Source: Orychophragmus violaceus
Taxonomy: Eukaryota; Streptophyta; Magnoliopsida; Brassicales; Brassicaceae
Reading direction: 5' to 3'
Assembly (NCBI GenBank): GCA_030180135.1
Contig: CM058235.1
Location: 16,144,720 to 16,208,719, forward strand
DNA length: 64,000 nucleotides
Numbering within the stretch: the first letter of the stretch is position 1; every line of letters begins with the position of its first letter. Both the position numbers and the translations under genes were made by a program. Of the stretch, positions 45,760 through 58,047 are shown piece by piece. The notes below the pieces were generated by a model. It was not told where the DNA came from, ran no database searches, and saw only the letters and a list, made by a program, of their open reading frames with translations.

Positions 45760-47320
45760 GAATTGAAAACATCTATCATTCTTATCACATGTACATTTTC
45801 TTTTATGCGATGTAGTACGAAACCAACTACAACTTAGCATGGAAAGATACAAAGCTCAGTACTAGTACACAGTTCATAATGGCACACAATACAGTGTATA
45901 TTTGGAAAAATGACATTTCATCAAACCTTCAATGGTGGAGAACTCTTGTCCGGTTTAGATAAACAATCTGGATGAACGTGAAACATATGGGGGAAAACAT
46001 AAGGCTGGTAATGTTTAAAAAAAAAAAAAAAGGCAAGCCTGGTTAATTTGTTTCTTTTTTAAGTTTCAAGTTTTATGTGATTCAAAGAATGAGATCAAAT
46101 AAGTTATAATGCCGTGTCACTCTATTGATCTTTGCAAATAAAGTTGAATTTTTAAACCCTTTTGATAACAGTAGAACGTTTCTGAAAAAATTAATAAAAA
46201 TTAAAGAGTAATCTGGATTAAGCACCCTATCTAATCTCTGGAGTTTTATATTAATTTGTTTCAATTCCATTTATTTATGAATCACATAACTACAATTGAT
46301 TCTTAATTTAATTTTATGCTATCATCGAGTCTTTATGGATGCACAACTTTCGGCCATACGATAAAAAGTTTTCAACATATCTGTCACTTAAGTTTTTGAT
46401 ACAAGGACGGATCTATGTCAAATGTTGTAGGCGCAGATGTCCCCAATAAATCTTTAATATTTTTGTATAGTTGTGGTCAAAGTTAATAAAAAGGTCGATA
46501 ATTTATCGCTCTTGCCCTCCAGTAACTTTGTCATGACAAAAGTGTTTTCGCTTATCTTCTGCAAGTTACAACTATTTGTTTAAAGAAAATAAGTTTCGCT
46601 TAACTGAACATTTTGTGTTCCTTAGATTTTTGTTTTCTATTTCTTCATGAATTCTATTTCTCTCTATCTAAAAATAATAAAATTTTATATTTAGGGTTAG
46701 AAGAAATTTTATTGATTTAGCAAGTTAAACTAGATCGTTGAAAAATTAATTTAAGTATTCGGAATGACAATTTGAACCCTAACTCTCCGGAAACCCGTCA
46801 AAAGCTCTTAGAAATTATTTGTGTTAAGTGTATTGCTTGTCACTATGAATGAATATTCTAACGCTTTAAATTATTATTTATACAAATCTAAGATCGGCAT
46901 TTTTTTCCTTTTCCTTCTCATGATCGGTTTTATGTTCTTTTGTCTGTTCGGCTTCATCTTTTTCTTTTTTTAGAAATCATCTTTATCTTTTTTTTTAAGA
47001 TGGTTTTCACTCTTTTGAGACACCTCTTCTTTGGTTCTATCTCAATTTAGATATAATTATTTTGAAAGGTGCTAAACTCATCTCCATCACTTTGTTCATC
47101 CAATTTGTACAAACTACATTTTAGTCTTTCTAACTTTAGAATGTTCATCTTAGTTCATATTAATTTCATAATTAAGCTTCAAAATTAATAGAAAATAAAT
47201 AAATATTACCCTTTCTAACTTAATAATCTATATCGTATGGTATGGTAGTCTAGTTCTAATTATCTTGTTTCTGCTGCTGTTGAAGTTATTTTGTACAAAG
47301 AACACTCTTTTTGGTCAAAA
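45760..47320. other. Intergenic spacer
   Basis: AT-rich DNA with an A-run at 46017-46031. 46400-46460 (ACGGATCTATGTCAAATG...) may be a decayed repeat. The minus-strand frame 46270-46082 has no recognisable domain. Confidence 0.5.
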
Positions 47321-47510
47321 GTTTTGTGGTCAAGTGGTAAGGAGATACACTTGGGACGTCAACACGTTTCAAATTCAATCCAATTTCTATACGAAACTAA
47401 AACACATTTGTTTGGATATCCATATGGATATGAGACTTGTTTTCAGCCCATTTATATATTCGGTGAAATAATTTTTCTATGGACTGCACCTCCACTTGAA
47501 GATTAATATG
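47321..47510 (+). mobile_element. Decayed tRNA-derived SINE
   Basis: GTGGTCAAGTGGTAAG (47326-47341) is a good A box and GTTTCAAATTC (47366-47376) a worn B box, 25 bp apart as in SINE heads. The body ends about 47510. No clear target duplication. Small frames through it are chance. Confidence 0.55.
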
Positions 47511-48012
47511 AATTCTTCTATAGGCTCAAAATACCCCTAGATTAATATTAAAAAAGAACACTATTTTGGTCTATAACCAATTCAAAGGTTTCCTGACATT
47601 GGATTGAATTTACATATGCGATCTAAGAGCAATAAGGTTTAGGATCCCGTATAAATATATAACAACGTGTACCTATAAATTGTAGTACGAAACTATATGT
47701 GGAGTTAAGTAATAAGAAACCTCTAAAGGGATTATAACACAAACACTTTTGGAGTTGGAATTGTTCAAAACTTGAGTTAAGAGTAGAACTCATGATCTAA
47801 GTATGTTTCATTGGTCGTCATGGTTAAGTTTTCCTCCATAGATGTTAATTTACATACGGTAAAAACAAAAGAAGACAAACTAAAACTTACAATGGAAACA
47901 GCTTTTGTGGAAAATTCAAAGGGAAGAAAACCAACTCAACCACATGCATTGGTCTCCTATACTCCTCCTTCTCACTTCTTCCTCTTCTTTCTTATCCTCT
48001 TTGCACCATTCC
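47511..48012. other. Upstream region of the SAUR gene
   Basis: AT-rich, with pyrimidine-rich TCTTCCTCTTCTTTC sequence just before the TATA box. Open frames here show no protein domain. Confidence 0.5.
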
Positions 48013-48022
48013 TCTTTATATA
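48013..48022 (+). promoter_or_regulatory. TATA box of the SAUR gene
   Basis: TTTATATATA about 95 bp upstream of the ATG at 48112, allowing a normal 5' leader of about 60 bp. Confidence 0.6.
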
Positions 48023-48111
48023 TACTACCTCTCTGATTTATACTCGAACATATACTTTTCTGAAAACCCTCAAACCCCAAGAAAAAAAGAAAGGGAACCT
48101 AGTTTGTTATC

Positions 48112-48486
48112 ATGGCCAGGCAAAGAATAACCACAGTTGAGTCGTCAAAGAAGAAAATGAGTGGAATTGTGAAGCTCAAGAATGTTGTAGAGAGGTTAGT
48201 GCAGATCAAAGGCTTTTCCTCGGCCAGGAAACCTTTTTCTGACGAATACAGCGGTGACTGTGTCCCAAAAGATGTGAAGGAAGGTCATTTTGCGGTGATA
48301 GCCGTTGATGGATGTCATGAGCCTACACAAAGATTTGTTGTTCCATTAATGTTTCTAGAACACCCGACGTTCCAGAAGCTTTTGGAACGGGCGGAGGAAG
48401 AGTACGGGTTCGGTCACGATGGGGCCCTCATGGTACCTTGCCGGCCAAGCCACCTCCGGGAGATATTGGCCGAACAGTGGAGTTAG
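48112..48486 (+). CDS. SAUR-like auxin-responsive protein
   Basis: Single-exon gene of 124 residues. The C-terminal SAUR domain is clear: KEGHFAVIAVDGCHEPTQRF, VPLMFLEHPTFQKLLERAEE and EYGFGHDGALMVPCRP. The N-terminal third is basic (MARQRITTVESSKKKMSG), as in many SAURs. SAURs inhibit PP2C.D phosphatases at the plasma membrane, raising H+-ATPase activity and cell expansion; that role is family knowledge. The ATG at 48112 gives the usual length and follows a TATA box. No lesion is seen. It matches my recollection of At2g28085, the next collinear gene kept after the RPA-like gene. Confidence 0.9.
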   Translation: MARQRITTVESSKKKMSGIVKLKNVVERLVQIKGFSSARKPFSDEYSGDCVPKDVKEGHFAVIAVDGCHEPTQRFVVPLMFLEHPTFQKLLERAEEEYGFGHDGALMVPCRPSHLREILAEQWS

Positions 48487-51135
48487 AATTTGTATTGATG
48501 TAGTTGTAATATATATGTTCTGCTTGATATTAAATAATAAGACTGGATTTGTTACTAGAGTCATGACTCTAAAGCATTTCCGGTATTTCGAGCTTAACTA
48601 TGCTTTCGTACCTAACGAATACTTCATCTCATGCACACCTCAAACTTGCATTACGAACAGTTACGATGCCAAACGTCCGGCAAATTTTACATGTTATATA
48701 TAGTCTAATCTTAAAAATGTACAAATGATCAAAATTAAACCCACTGTTTTAAAAAAAAAACATATCTTAAACAACTGATTAAAAGTGGTTTAATGCTCTT
48801 AGACTTGAATTGACTCTTGTATTACGATTGAAACGGTAACGACTTAAACTTATTTTCATCGTTTTTTTTTAGAACAGAACCCTAGATTTAAAATGAAATG
48901 TTCTCACTGCTATTCTTTATGACACGTGAATAAAACATAAAAAAAAATTATTATGATAACCGTAATTAATCATCTATTGTTGTAATACACGATTACGCTG
49001 TAAGAAAACACGAAGCCTAGACACAAACAAGCCTCCATGTACAACTTCTTGTTACCTTAAATATTAACATTTAATTATTAGTTTATTACAAGTGATTGAT
49101 AAAAATGAATGTGGGGGCAGATATGTTTATAGCTTCGGTACGAATGTGATAAGTTTACATTGGTATCGCAGGAAAGGTAAAAGTTGATGTGGAGAGGAGA
49201 TATGAGACGTCACTCATAGGTTTAAATACTGTAGATATCTATGTTCCCTGATAAATATATAGATATTTACATAAATGTATATATATGTTAATAGCAGGAC
49301 AATGTACATAAAACCAAAAGAGAAGGTAGGACAATGTACACCAATCCGTACTTGTAGTTTCTCAATCAGTGCACCCTCCACACATGACCTCAGCGATGAG
49401 ATTAGGACCGGCCTAAATATAGGCATTAATTGATGTAAATTTAATCGCTTATATATAATAAGATTAGATTGATTCTTTTTTTGGTGTTAAAGTTAATATA
49501 TGATAGTGGTGTTTTTTCTTCGAATGAAATCACCATCATATATGGCGTTTTCTTCAAACAGCAATCACAATCCACCCTCCATATTTGTGGTGTTTAATAA
49601 GTTTCGATCGTTTTCATGATAGTGGTGTTATTCTTTTCCTTCAAATAAATCACAATCTTCTTCGAATAGGTAGGGGGTATGTCATGTACAAATCAAAGGG
49701 ATCAAGTTTTTATTCGCTACAATAGACGTATAAAATGACAAATACACTAAAACCTATTTAAATTAATAATGTCATTACTATTAATTATGATATTTTATTA
49801 ATTAAAAAGATATTTTATTAATTTAGTGAGATATTAATTTACTAAAATATTAATTAGATAAATTAAAATAGAAAATACTATTAATTTTCTGAGATATTAA
49901 TTCATTGAATATTTATTTATAGAGATTGTATTGTATATATTTTAAAAATATTTCGGAGACTAATATAGACTTTGATTGGTAATATATGTTATTTTTAAAT
50001 ATTTTTAATAGGAGTTTCTCGGCTTAGAAAAAAAAAAATGAGATGATTGAATTTCTTATTTTAGAGATTTTAAGAAACTCATGAGAGACTATAGTTTTAA
50101 GCCACATAGTTCATTATAAATGGTTAAATTAATTTTACTTTTATAACTAAAATTTAGTTATATAATTAAATTCTACTAATACTATTTTGGTAAGAGATTG
50201 TTTTGAGAAACTCATAGATGTGGATTCTCTAATGTTTAATCAAAAGCTTTTTTTTTTGTGCTGAGAGAAGATAAAAAAGGGAAACTAAGTTTGCGTGTGG
50301 TGTTTTTGCTTGTGTTTTACAAAAATATATTGTGACACAGTTAGATAAGATCATACTTTCTATTAATATCAACAAGGCAACAATATATTTTCTATATGTA
50401 TAAACACAAAGCAAAAGGTTAGGTTTGAACCAATACAGACTACAATCCAATATACAAGTTGATGATTGCTTGTTAGTTAATGTATATATGGAAATATGTG
50501 TTAAATGGATGTGAAGTCACTTTTTGTACAACTCGCACTATTATAGAAAGATCAAACGTTGCCTGTTGGCATTAATCCGTGAAATGTAATAAACCATTTT
50601 TGGCAACGCAGTTTCTCTCCGCCATGTTTTGTCATAGAAATTGATGATAAAAATTCACAAACCGACAAAAGGTTTGCTTCTGTATAGATCTTTTGTGAAC
50701 CTTTTTTTGTCAACTGATCTTTTGTGAACTTAGCTCGTTGATATTGGTGAAACCAAAGTCAAAAGTTAAAATAAAATAAAAACACAGTAAGAATAAAGTG
50801 AGAACGATCATATGAGTTTGGAGAATATATGTATCTGCACTTTCAGGTGCTCGAGAAATACTTTTTTGTTATATGTCATTTTGTGCTCACAAAGTTCATT
50901 ACAAAAAAAAACAAGGAAAAGAAAAATCAGATCTTCAGACAAGAATGGAAATATAATGTGTGGGATTTGTGAATTAATTAAATAAAATCCGACAGATGTA
51001 GCCAAACCTAGTTGTGTTCTAGTTAATTATATAATTCGATAATTAGAAAGTTCTCAACCTTTGGTCTATATTAATTTTCTGTAACTAAAAGATTCAAATG
51101 TTTAGTCTATAATTTCATTTGGCAGTTCTGCGGCA
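48487..51135. other. Intergenic spacer with small repeats
   Basis: No gene is supported. 49500-49670 holds two diverged copies of GATAGTGGTGTT..TTC...AATCAC about 116 bp apart. 49740-49930 is a repetitive GATATTTTATTAATT block. A short retroposon tail lies at 50687-50729. Minus-strand frames at 50450 and 51005 have no domains. Confidence 0.55.
50687..50729 (-). mobile_element. Very short retroposon tail with target duplication
   Basis: GATCTTTTGTGAAC at 50687-50700 is repeated exactly at 50716-50729. The 15-bp insert reads AGTTGAC plus A7 and G on the minus strand. GTTGAC-A(n) is close to the GTTGTC-A(n) end of the SINE at 30207. Confidence 0.6.
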
Positions 51136-51675
51136 TGTTGGAGTCAAGATTATCACTTTCCTAAAGAGGTCTATTTATGAGTTTAGGCCGGCCCAGAAGG
51201 GAAAGTCGGCGACAAAGCCCAAGGCGGTAAAACTAAGTTAAACCGAACTCGGACTAAACCGGCTTTCACTAGGGTTTGGAAGGTGTCTAGTCAAAGGACG
51301 CCGCATGAGAAAGTCGATAAAAGGGAATATTCCATATGGAGGCAAAGCCGAGTTATTAGGAATATTTCGTAATTATCTCTTATTTTCCTTTTATTAATAA
51401 ACCGACTTGTAACCCTATATAAGGGAACCCTGACATTCAATAAAGGATACGCTTTTCTTAATATTTTTTGCTGGAGAGATTTTAGAGCAAACTCTTAACC
51501 TAATATCTCTTCGGCGACTTTAGAATTCTCCTTTACCGGCTTCTATCTCGGAAACGCCGACTTTAAACCCTAATTTCCTAAATCTCACCGCGTTCTTTAA
51601 TTCTTCTTTTAGAATCCCTAATCACAAACCCTAAAACTCTTTCTATCTTTGGATAGACCGAGTTGAGATCTTACA
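51136..51675 (+). repeat. 5' LTR of Tat element
   Basis: TGTTGGAGTC...GAGATCTTACA. Contains a TATATAA promoter box (51416-51422) and AATAAA (51439-51444) close behind it. Confidence 0.95.
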
Positions 51676-51677
51676 AT

Positions 51678-51695
51678 TGGCGCCGACTGTGGGGA
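51678..51695 (+). other. Primer-binding site
   Basis: TGGCGCCGACTGTGGGGA begins two bases after the LTR. It is of the TGGCGCC type used by plant gypsy elements. Confidence 0.8.
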
Positions 51696-51721
51696 TTTCT
51701 AAGAGAAATTTCTGAAACGAG

Positions 51722-54700
51722 ATGTCAGGAAATCATAAGGAGAACGACGAAGAAAACCCTATGGTTGAATTAAGCGTTCAAGATGAAAGTGATTACAACC
51801 AGAGTGATCGAGAAGACGATGCGGCCAAAGGCGGCAAGCAGCCGCGCGACGCCGCCAAGACAAACAAAGCTCGGGATGACGGCAAACATGCCCCGTCACC
51901 CAGCGAAACAGAGGCTTAGATCGAGCAAGACAAGACCTTAGCCACTCTAATGGCCAAGGTCGAGTCACAGAACGACTTGATCAAAACGTTCTCGGAGAAA
52001 ATCAACCAACTACAGAAAGAACAGGCAAAGATCCGTTCGGATCAACAGTTTAGAAAATCCAAGAAAGAGGTGTCGACGAAGGTAAAAGACAAAGTCGCCA
52101 GACGACTGGTCTATAGCACATCTGAGGAAAGCCACCATGAACAGAGCCGTAGCAGCGAGTCCAGAAGCAACCCGCGTAAAGAAAGCAGCAAGAAGGATAC
52201 TCGCGAACGGAGTTCACATCGGAAGGAGGGGTCTGAAAGACCCAAACGGAGCGAAAGTCAAAGACATAACGACCGAAGTGATGAGAGATATTCACCCGAT
52301 AGGGAGGAACATACCAGTCACCGGACACGGGACGTGCACCACAGACGAAATTCGCGACATGAGAATGGCTCGCACCGAGACAACTATCGCCGCGAGCGAG
52401 GTATGTCGTACGAGAAAACTCATGGAGCGTCTATTCGCGGAGCAAGTCGCAACCATGTCGAGAAACAACTGATTGAGCTCAAAGACACCCTAAAAGAATT
52501 AAAAGAGGAGGTCCATGGCGTGAAGGGATCCGCACCTGAGATCGACCGGATCATCGAAGAAACTCGTAGGACACCCTTCACCTCGCGCATCACGAACACG
52601 TATATCAGGCAAAGAGAGAAGCTCCGGCTACCGATGTACGATGGCACAAAAGACCCAGCGACCCATCTCACAACGTTCAAAATCATGGCGGCAAAGGCGC
52701 GGTTCTCATCGAGTGAGGAGCGTGACATCGGCTTCTGCCAACTGTTCACCGAAACCCTGGAAGGAGACGCGCTAAACTGGTTCTCCCGACTCCCATCCAA
52801 ATCAATCGATAGTTTCTCCGACCTCACATGGGCATTCGTAAGGCATCACTTTGCCTACATTCGTAAGGACACTTCGCTGAGTGCGTTGATGTCGATGACA
52901 CAGGAGAAAAAGGAAACATTGAAAGATTTTGTGGAAAGGTTCAGGGCGGTAATGACACGAGCTGAAGCACCAGATAAATTCACTATCGCAGCCCTGACAA
53001 ACGCCGTCTGGCATGAGTCGCCATTTTACCAAGATTTAGTCATCAACCCGCCACTAACCATCGAAGACGCACTCCATCGGGCAAACAAGTTCGTGGAATT
53101 GGAAGAGAAGAAGGTCGCATTGGCAAAAAGATTCGGTTCTGGCAAACAAACAGATAAGAAGGAAGAAAGAGAACCCAGACAGCATTACGACAGTAAAAGC
53201 GCCAAAACAATGGTTGTAGACGGCACCGATAAGTCCCGGTCATCAAAACCGTGGAATAAAAGGGGTAAAGAGGCAAAGAAGGCGCGGCAGACAGCTTCCA
53301 CTACGGGGGATAAGTACTGCGAATACCATCAAGCTACGTCACACGACACGGCTGAATGTCGGAATCTCAGAAACGCGCTCTACTCCCGACTTTCCAATGA
53401 AGAGATCAAGGCGGCCATCGAAAGGTTGAAGAAGGAAGAATCGGAACAGAAGGAGGAAGACAAAGCCGACGAGCAGGCTCCCAAGCAAGATAAACCACCA
53501 CGGCGTATCAAAAGCATAGCTTTGAAACGTAACCGTGAAGAAGAAGAGGAGGAGGACGAAGAAGAAACCCCCAAGACCATCCGAAGAATCAATATGATCA
53601 TGGGAGGTCTAATCTCCGTAAATGATTCGGTCCGGTCAATCAAGGTCTATGAACGCCTAGCATTGGCCGCGCAAAAGGCGCCTCAACCAATCCTATCAGA
53701 TGACCCGCCCGTCATTTTTACCGACCAGAATCTCTATGGAACTCACTACCCTCATAACGACCCACTGGTGGTTGAGCTTCTGATCGGAAGTTGCCAAGTA
53801 TCTCGAATACTGGTGGATACCGGGAGCTCGATAGATTTAATTTTCCTAGATACACTCAAGAAGATGGACATTAAGGAGGAGGATATCAAGCAGAAGGCCA
53901 AGCCGCTCACCGGGTTCACGAGTGAGACGACATACACAATTGGAACGATCAAGTTGCCTGTCTTCGCAGGAGGAGTTAACAGATTGGTGAGATTTCATGT
54001 CATTGACAAGCCAACCATCTATAACGTAATCCTCGGGACTCCATGGCTGTATAGCATGAAGGCGGTATCCTCGACATACCATCAATGTCTGAAATTCCCG
54101 ACACCTAAAGGAATCCAGACAGTTAAAGGATGCCAGAGCGCAAGCCGGTCGTGTTTCGCGAGAGAACATAAGATCAGGATACCTTCCTGCATGATCAACA
54201 CAGAACACGGAAGAAAAGGACCGGAGAAACAACTGATCCAGCAAGTCATCATTGACGAATCAGATGCAAGCAAGTGTGTAGGCATTGGCGCAGAATTGCC
54301 AGACGACATCAAAGGGGAACTGATCGCCTTCCTACAGCAAAACGTCACAACGTTTGCGTGGACAATGAAGGACATGAAGGGTATCAATCCAACCATTACA
54401 ACCCACAAGCTGAATGTTGATCCGACTTACAAGCCAGTCAAGCAAAAGAGGCGAAAACTCGGCCCAGAAAGAGCTAAAGCAGTCAACGATGAAGTAGAGA
54501 AGCTACTTGAAGCCGGTTCAATCCAAGAAGTCAAATATCCTGACTGGTTGGCCAATCCAGTAGTCGTGAAGAAGAAAAACGGGAAGTGGAGAGTATGTGT
54601 CGACTTCACGGATCTCAACAAAGCTTGCCCCAAGGATAGTTTCCCACTGCCGCATATCGACCGACTTGTTGAGGCGACGGCCGGGAACGAATTGCTATCA

Positions 54701-54851
54701 TTCATGGATGCGTTCTCAGGGTATAATCAAATCCTCATGAACCCAGACGACAGGGAAAAGACGGCCTTCATCACTGAACGCGGCACATATTGCTACAAAG
54801 TCATGCCTTTCGGCCTCAAAAACGCCGGCGCCACCTACCAGCGGCGCAACG
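51722..54851 (+). pseudogene. Tat gag, protease and N-terminal RT
   Basis: Starts at ATG 51722 (MSGNHKENDEENPMVELS). TAG at 51917-51919 interrupts the frame, which continues unchanged (IEQDKTLATLMAKVESQ). An Arg/Ser/Glu-rich region comes first, then the capsid-type gag domain near 52630-52950 (PMYDGTKDPATHLTTFK, EGDALNWFSRLPSKSI), zinc knuckle CEYHQATSHDTAEC near 53318, acidic EEEEEEDEEE near 53540 and protease LVDTGSSIDLIF (53810-53840). RT runs from about 54500 (WRVCVDFTDLNKACPKDSFP, FMDAFSGYNQI). At about 54840, after ATYQR, a short deletion removes roughly a dozen residues and shifts the frame. Confidence 0.9.
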
Positions 54852-55190
54852 ATGGAGGTTTACATCGACGACATGCTAGTCAAGTCTCTGATTGCCTCTC
54901 AGCATGTCGGCCATTTAAAGGAATGTTTCAACATCCTTAACCGATACGGCATGAAGCTTAATCCAACTAAGTGTACATTCGGAGTGACATCGGGAGAGTT
55001 CCTGGGAAACGTGGTAACTCAGAGAGGAATAGAAGCTAATCCAAAGCAGATCACAGCCATAATCGACTTGCCATCTCCCAAGAACACTCGAGAGGTACAA
55101 CGCCTCACTGGCCGCATAGCCGCCTTGAACAGGTTTATATCCCGGTCAACGGATAAATGTCTGCCTTTTTACGAGCTCCTACGAGGAATA
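54852..55190 (+). pseudogene. Tat RT catalytic part in a shifted frame
   Basis: Continues RT in the +1 frame: MEVYIDDMLVKS, with the YIDD catalytic box at 54861-54872, then LNPTKCTFGVTSGEFLG and LTGRIAALNRFISRSTDK. At about 55187 a single base appears lost (CGAGGA/AATAAAAGA context) and the frame returns to the original one. Confidence 0.88.
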
Positions 55191-57484
55191 AAAGATTCGT
55201 GTGGGACGATAAATGTCAAGAAGCATTCACCCAACTCAAGGACTACTTGTCAAACCCGCCGATACTGTCTAAACCCGAGAATGGTGAGACATTGTTGCTC
55301 TACATCGCCGTTTCAACGACAGCAGTGAGTGGCGTACTAGTACTGGAAGACCGAGGGGAACAGAAGCCGATCTTCTACGTTAGCAAAACGATGAACAGAG
55401 CCGAAACCAGGTATCCTGCAATGGAAAAACTGGCTTTCGCAGTCGTCATCTCGGCACGGAAGCTGCGACCATATTTTCAGTCACATCCAATTGCCGTATT
55501 AAGCAGGCAACCTCTTCGAACGATACTTCATAGCCCAGGGCAGTCTGGCCGTCTAGCCAAGTGGGCAATAGAGTTAAGTGAGTACGACATCGAGTACAGA
55601 AACAGGACAACCGCCAAGTCACAGGTGATAGCTGACTTCCTTGTCGAATTATCGCCTGAATTGGATGTCGGGACGGAGATAGAAGACAAAAATTGGAAAT
55701 TGTTCGTTGACGGGGCTTCATCCAAAAAAGGAGCCGGGATAGGGATACGTCTCATATCACCAACCGGCGAGATACTAGAGCAGTCATTCAAACTAGGTTT
55801 CACGGCTTCTAACAACACAGCCGAGTACGAAGCTTTGTTAGCCGGTCTCAGACTAGCTAGGGAAATCGGAGTACGACATCTCTTGGCCCATTGCGATTCC
55901 ATGCTTGTAGCCAACCAGATCAACGGCGACTACGAAGCTAAAAATGAACGAATGGAGGCTTACCGAAAGACGGCGTTGGAACTCACCAGTTCCTTCGAAT
56001 TCTTCGACATTGTCCAGATACCAAGAAAGGAGAATGCCCCGGCAGATGCACTTGCGTCGCTGGCATCTAATCCCAATCTCTGTCGACGGATCCCGGTAGA
56101 AACGATCCACGAACCAAGCATCCCGCCCCCTGAGAGCAGTCAAGAAGAACCTGAAGAAATAATCTCGAGTGGTGAGGACGACATGTGCTACAATATTCAA
56201 GGAAAGGGCACAGACCTCATCGCTGTCCTAACCGGCGACAATAAAGAATGGCGACTTCCGATAAGAGCGTACCTGACAGAAGGAAAGCTCCCAGGAGATA
56301 AATGGGAAGCACGACGACTTAAAGTCAAGAGCGCGCGATACACTATACATGAAGGTATCCTCTACAAGTATTCTGCTAACAAGATCCTCCTCAGATGCAT
56401 AAACGGAGATGAGGTAAGTCGGGTTCTCGAAGAAACGCACTCTGGAGCATGCGGAAACCACTCCGGAGGCAGGTCTCTCGCCCTAAAAATCAAGTTGAAC
56501 GGTCACTATTGGCCAACTATGATAACCGATTGCGAGACCTATTCTAACAAGTGTGAAAAGTGTCAGCGACATGCGCCATTCATACATCGACCTACAGAGC
56601 TACTCACGACGTCAACCGCGGCTTACCCGTTCATGAGATGGGCAATGGACATCGTTGGACCGTTACCATTATCCAATCAAAGACGTTTTCTGCTCATTAT
56701 GACCGACTACTTCACAAAGTGGGTAGAGGCCAAGGCTTACGTCGCCATCCACGATGTCCAGGTTCAAAATTTCGTCTGGAAATACATAATATGTCGTTTT
56801 GGGCTACCTTATGAGATCGTCACAGATAACGGATCACAATTCATCTCGAAAGTATTCGAAGGATTCTGCAAGAAGTGGGATATACGCCTTAGCAAGTCGA
56901 CACCGAGGTATCCTCAGGGGAATGGCCAAGCCGAAGCTACAAATAAAACTATCATTGCCGGCATCAAAAAATGCCTTGAAAGCAAAAAAGGAGTTTGGGC
57001 AGATGAGTTAGACGGAGTCCTCTGGTCGCATAGAACGACACCCCACAGTGCAACAGGGGCCACCCCATTCTCGTTAGCCTTTGGCGTAGAAGCAATGGTA
57101 CCAGCAGAAGCAAACATTCGCACTCTCCGCCGGTCTCTCATGCCGCACCATACCGAGATCAATGAAGAGATGCTGATCCAAGCTCTTGACACCATAGAGG
57201 AAGAAAGGGATCGAGCCCTACTCAGGATTCAGAACTACCAACAGCTCGCAGCTCGGTACTACAACTCGAAAGTCAAAGAACGCCATTTTCAAGTCGGTGA
57301 CTTCGTCCTCCGCAAAGTTTACGAAAACACCAAAGAGTGGAGAGCAGGGAAACTCGGGGCGAAATGGGAAGGACCCTACAAAGTCACAAAAGTCGTCAAA
57401 CCGGGAGTCTACGAACTTGAGTCAATGAAAGGCCAGGCTTTACCTCGATCCTGGAACTCGGCCAGCCTGAAGGAATACCACTAA
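55191..57484 (+). pseudogene. Tat RNase H, second RNase H and integrase
   Basis: NKRFVWDDKCQEAF starts the RNase H attached to RT (to about 55650, KSQVIADFLVEL). A second, archaeal-type RNase H follows at about 55690-56060 (WKLFVDGASSKKGAGIGI, NNTAEYEALLAGLRLA, DSMLVANQ), the mark of the Tat lineage. Integrase: HHCC finger (HSGACGNHSGG ... CEKCQRH) at 56430-56580, core with D (AMDIVGP), D (TDNGSQF) and E (GNGQAEATN) at 56640-56950, then the C-terminal GDFVLRKVYENTKEW region to the stop at 57482-57484. This stretch is uninterrupted; only its start is damaged. Confidence 0.92.
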
Positions 57485-57543
57485 GACGGCCAAAAAAAAA
57501 AAAAAAATGTACTATGAACTACGAGTGACTTGATTCTTCCTCG

Positions 57544-57562
57544 GAGGATACGTAGGCAGCCT
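57544..57562 (+). promoter_or_regulatory. Conserved post-pol motif GGATACGTAGGCAGCC
   Basis: GGATACGTAGGCAGCC lies about 60 bp after the pol stop. I recall the same motif behind pol in other plant Tat-like elements. Its function is unknown. Confidence 0.45.
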
Positions 57563-57687
57563 TTACCGGCACAGTCACAAATCTAATAAAAACCTTTTTT
57601 TTCAGAGGACGAAGTCTTGAAAGTCAAGCAAAACCAAAAAACAGGTAAGTCCTTTCATTAATATTCAAATATTTAATGGTATTAAGA

Positions 57688-57875
57688 AAGCCGAGTATCA
57701 ACTCGCAGAAAGCCGAGTATCAACTCGCAAAAAGCCGAGTATCAACTCGCAAAAAGCCGAGAATCAACTCGCAAAAAGCCGAGTATCATCTCAGGCAAAA
57801 GTCGAGTATTAACTCGCCAAAAACCGAGTTTTAACTCGCAGAAAGACGAGCAAACGACTCACATCATTAGCATCA
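57688..57875 (+). repeat. Minisatellite, ~22-bp unit
   Basis: About eight copies of AAAAGCCGAGTATCAACTCGC, the first five nearly identical and the last three diverged. Each unit contains GAGT...ACTC, a small inverted repeat. Confidence 0.85.
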
Positions 57876-58047
57876 TGCCTCCTGGCCAGAGGCGTGGTCT
57901 TCTTTGCACACGAGGTGCACATCGTGGTAAGGAAAAGTCGGGATCCGTCCCGCAAATTCTTCGCGGTAGGAGAACAAATAAGTCGGGCATAAAAGACTCG
58001 CGCATTCTCCCACCCTTAGAACAAAGCCGAGCATTTGTAAGTCTCGC

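Noticed and set aside
45422..45760. 112-codon frame with a hydrophobic end
   Set aside because: It crosses from GC-rich repeat into AT-rich flank, with no conserved domain or upstream signals.
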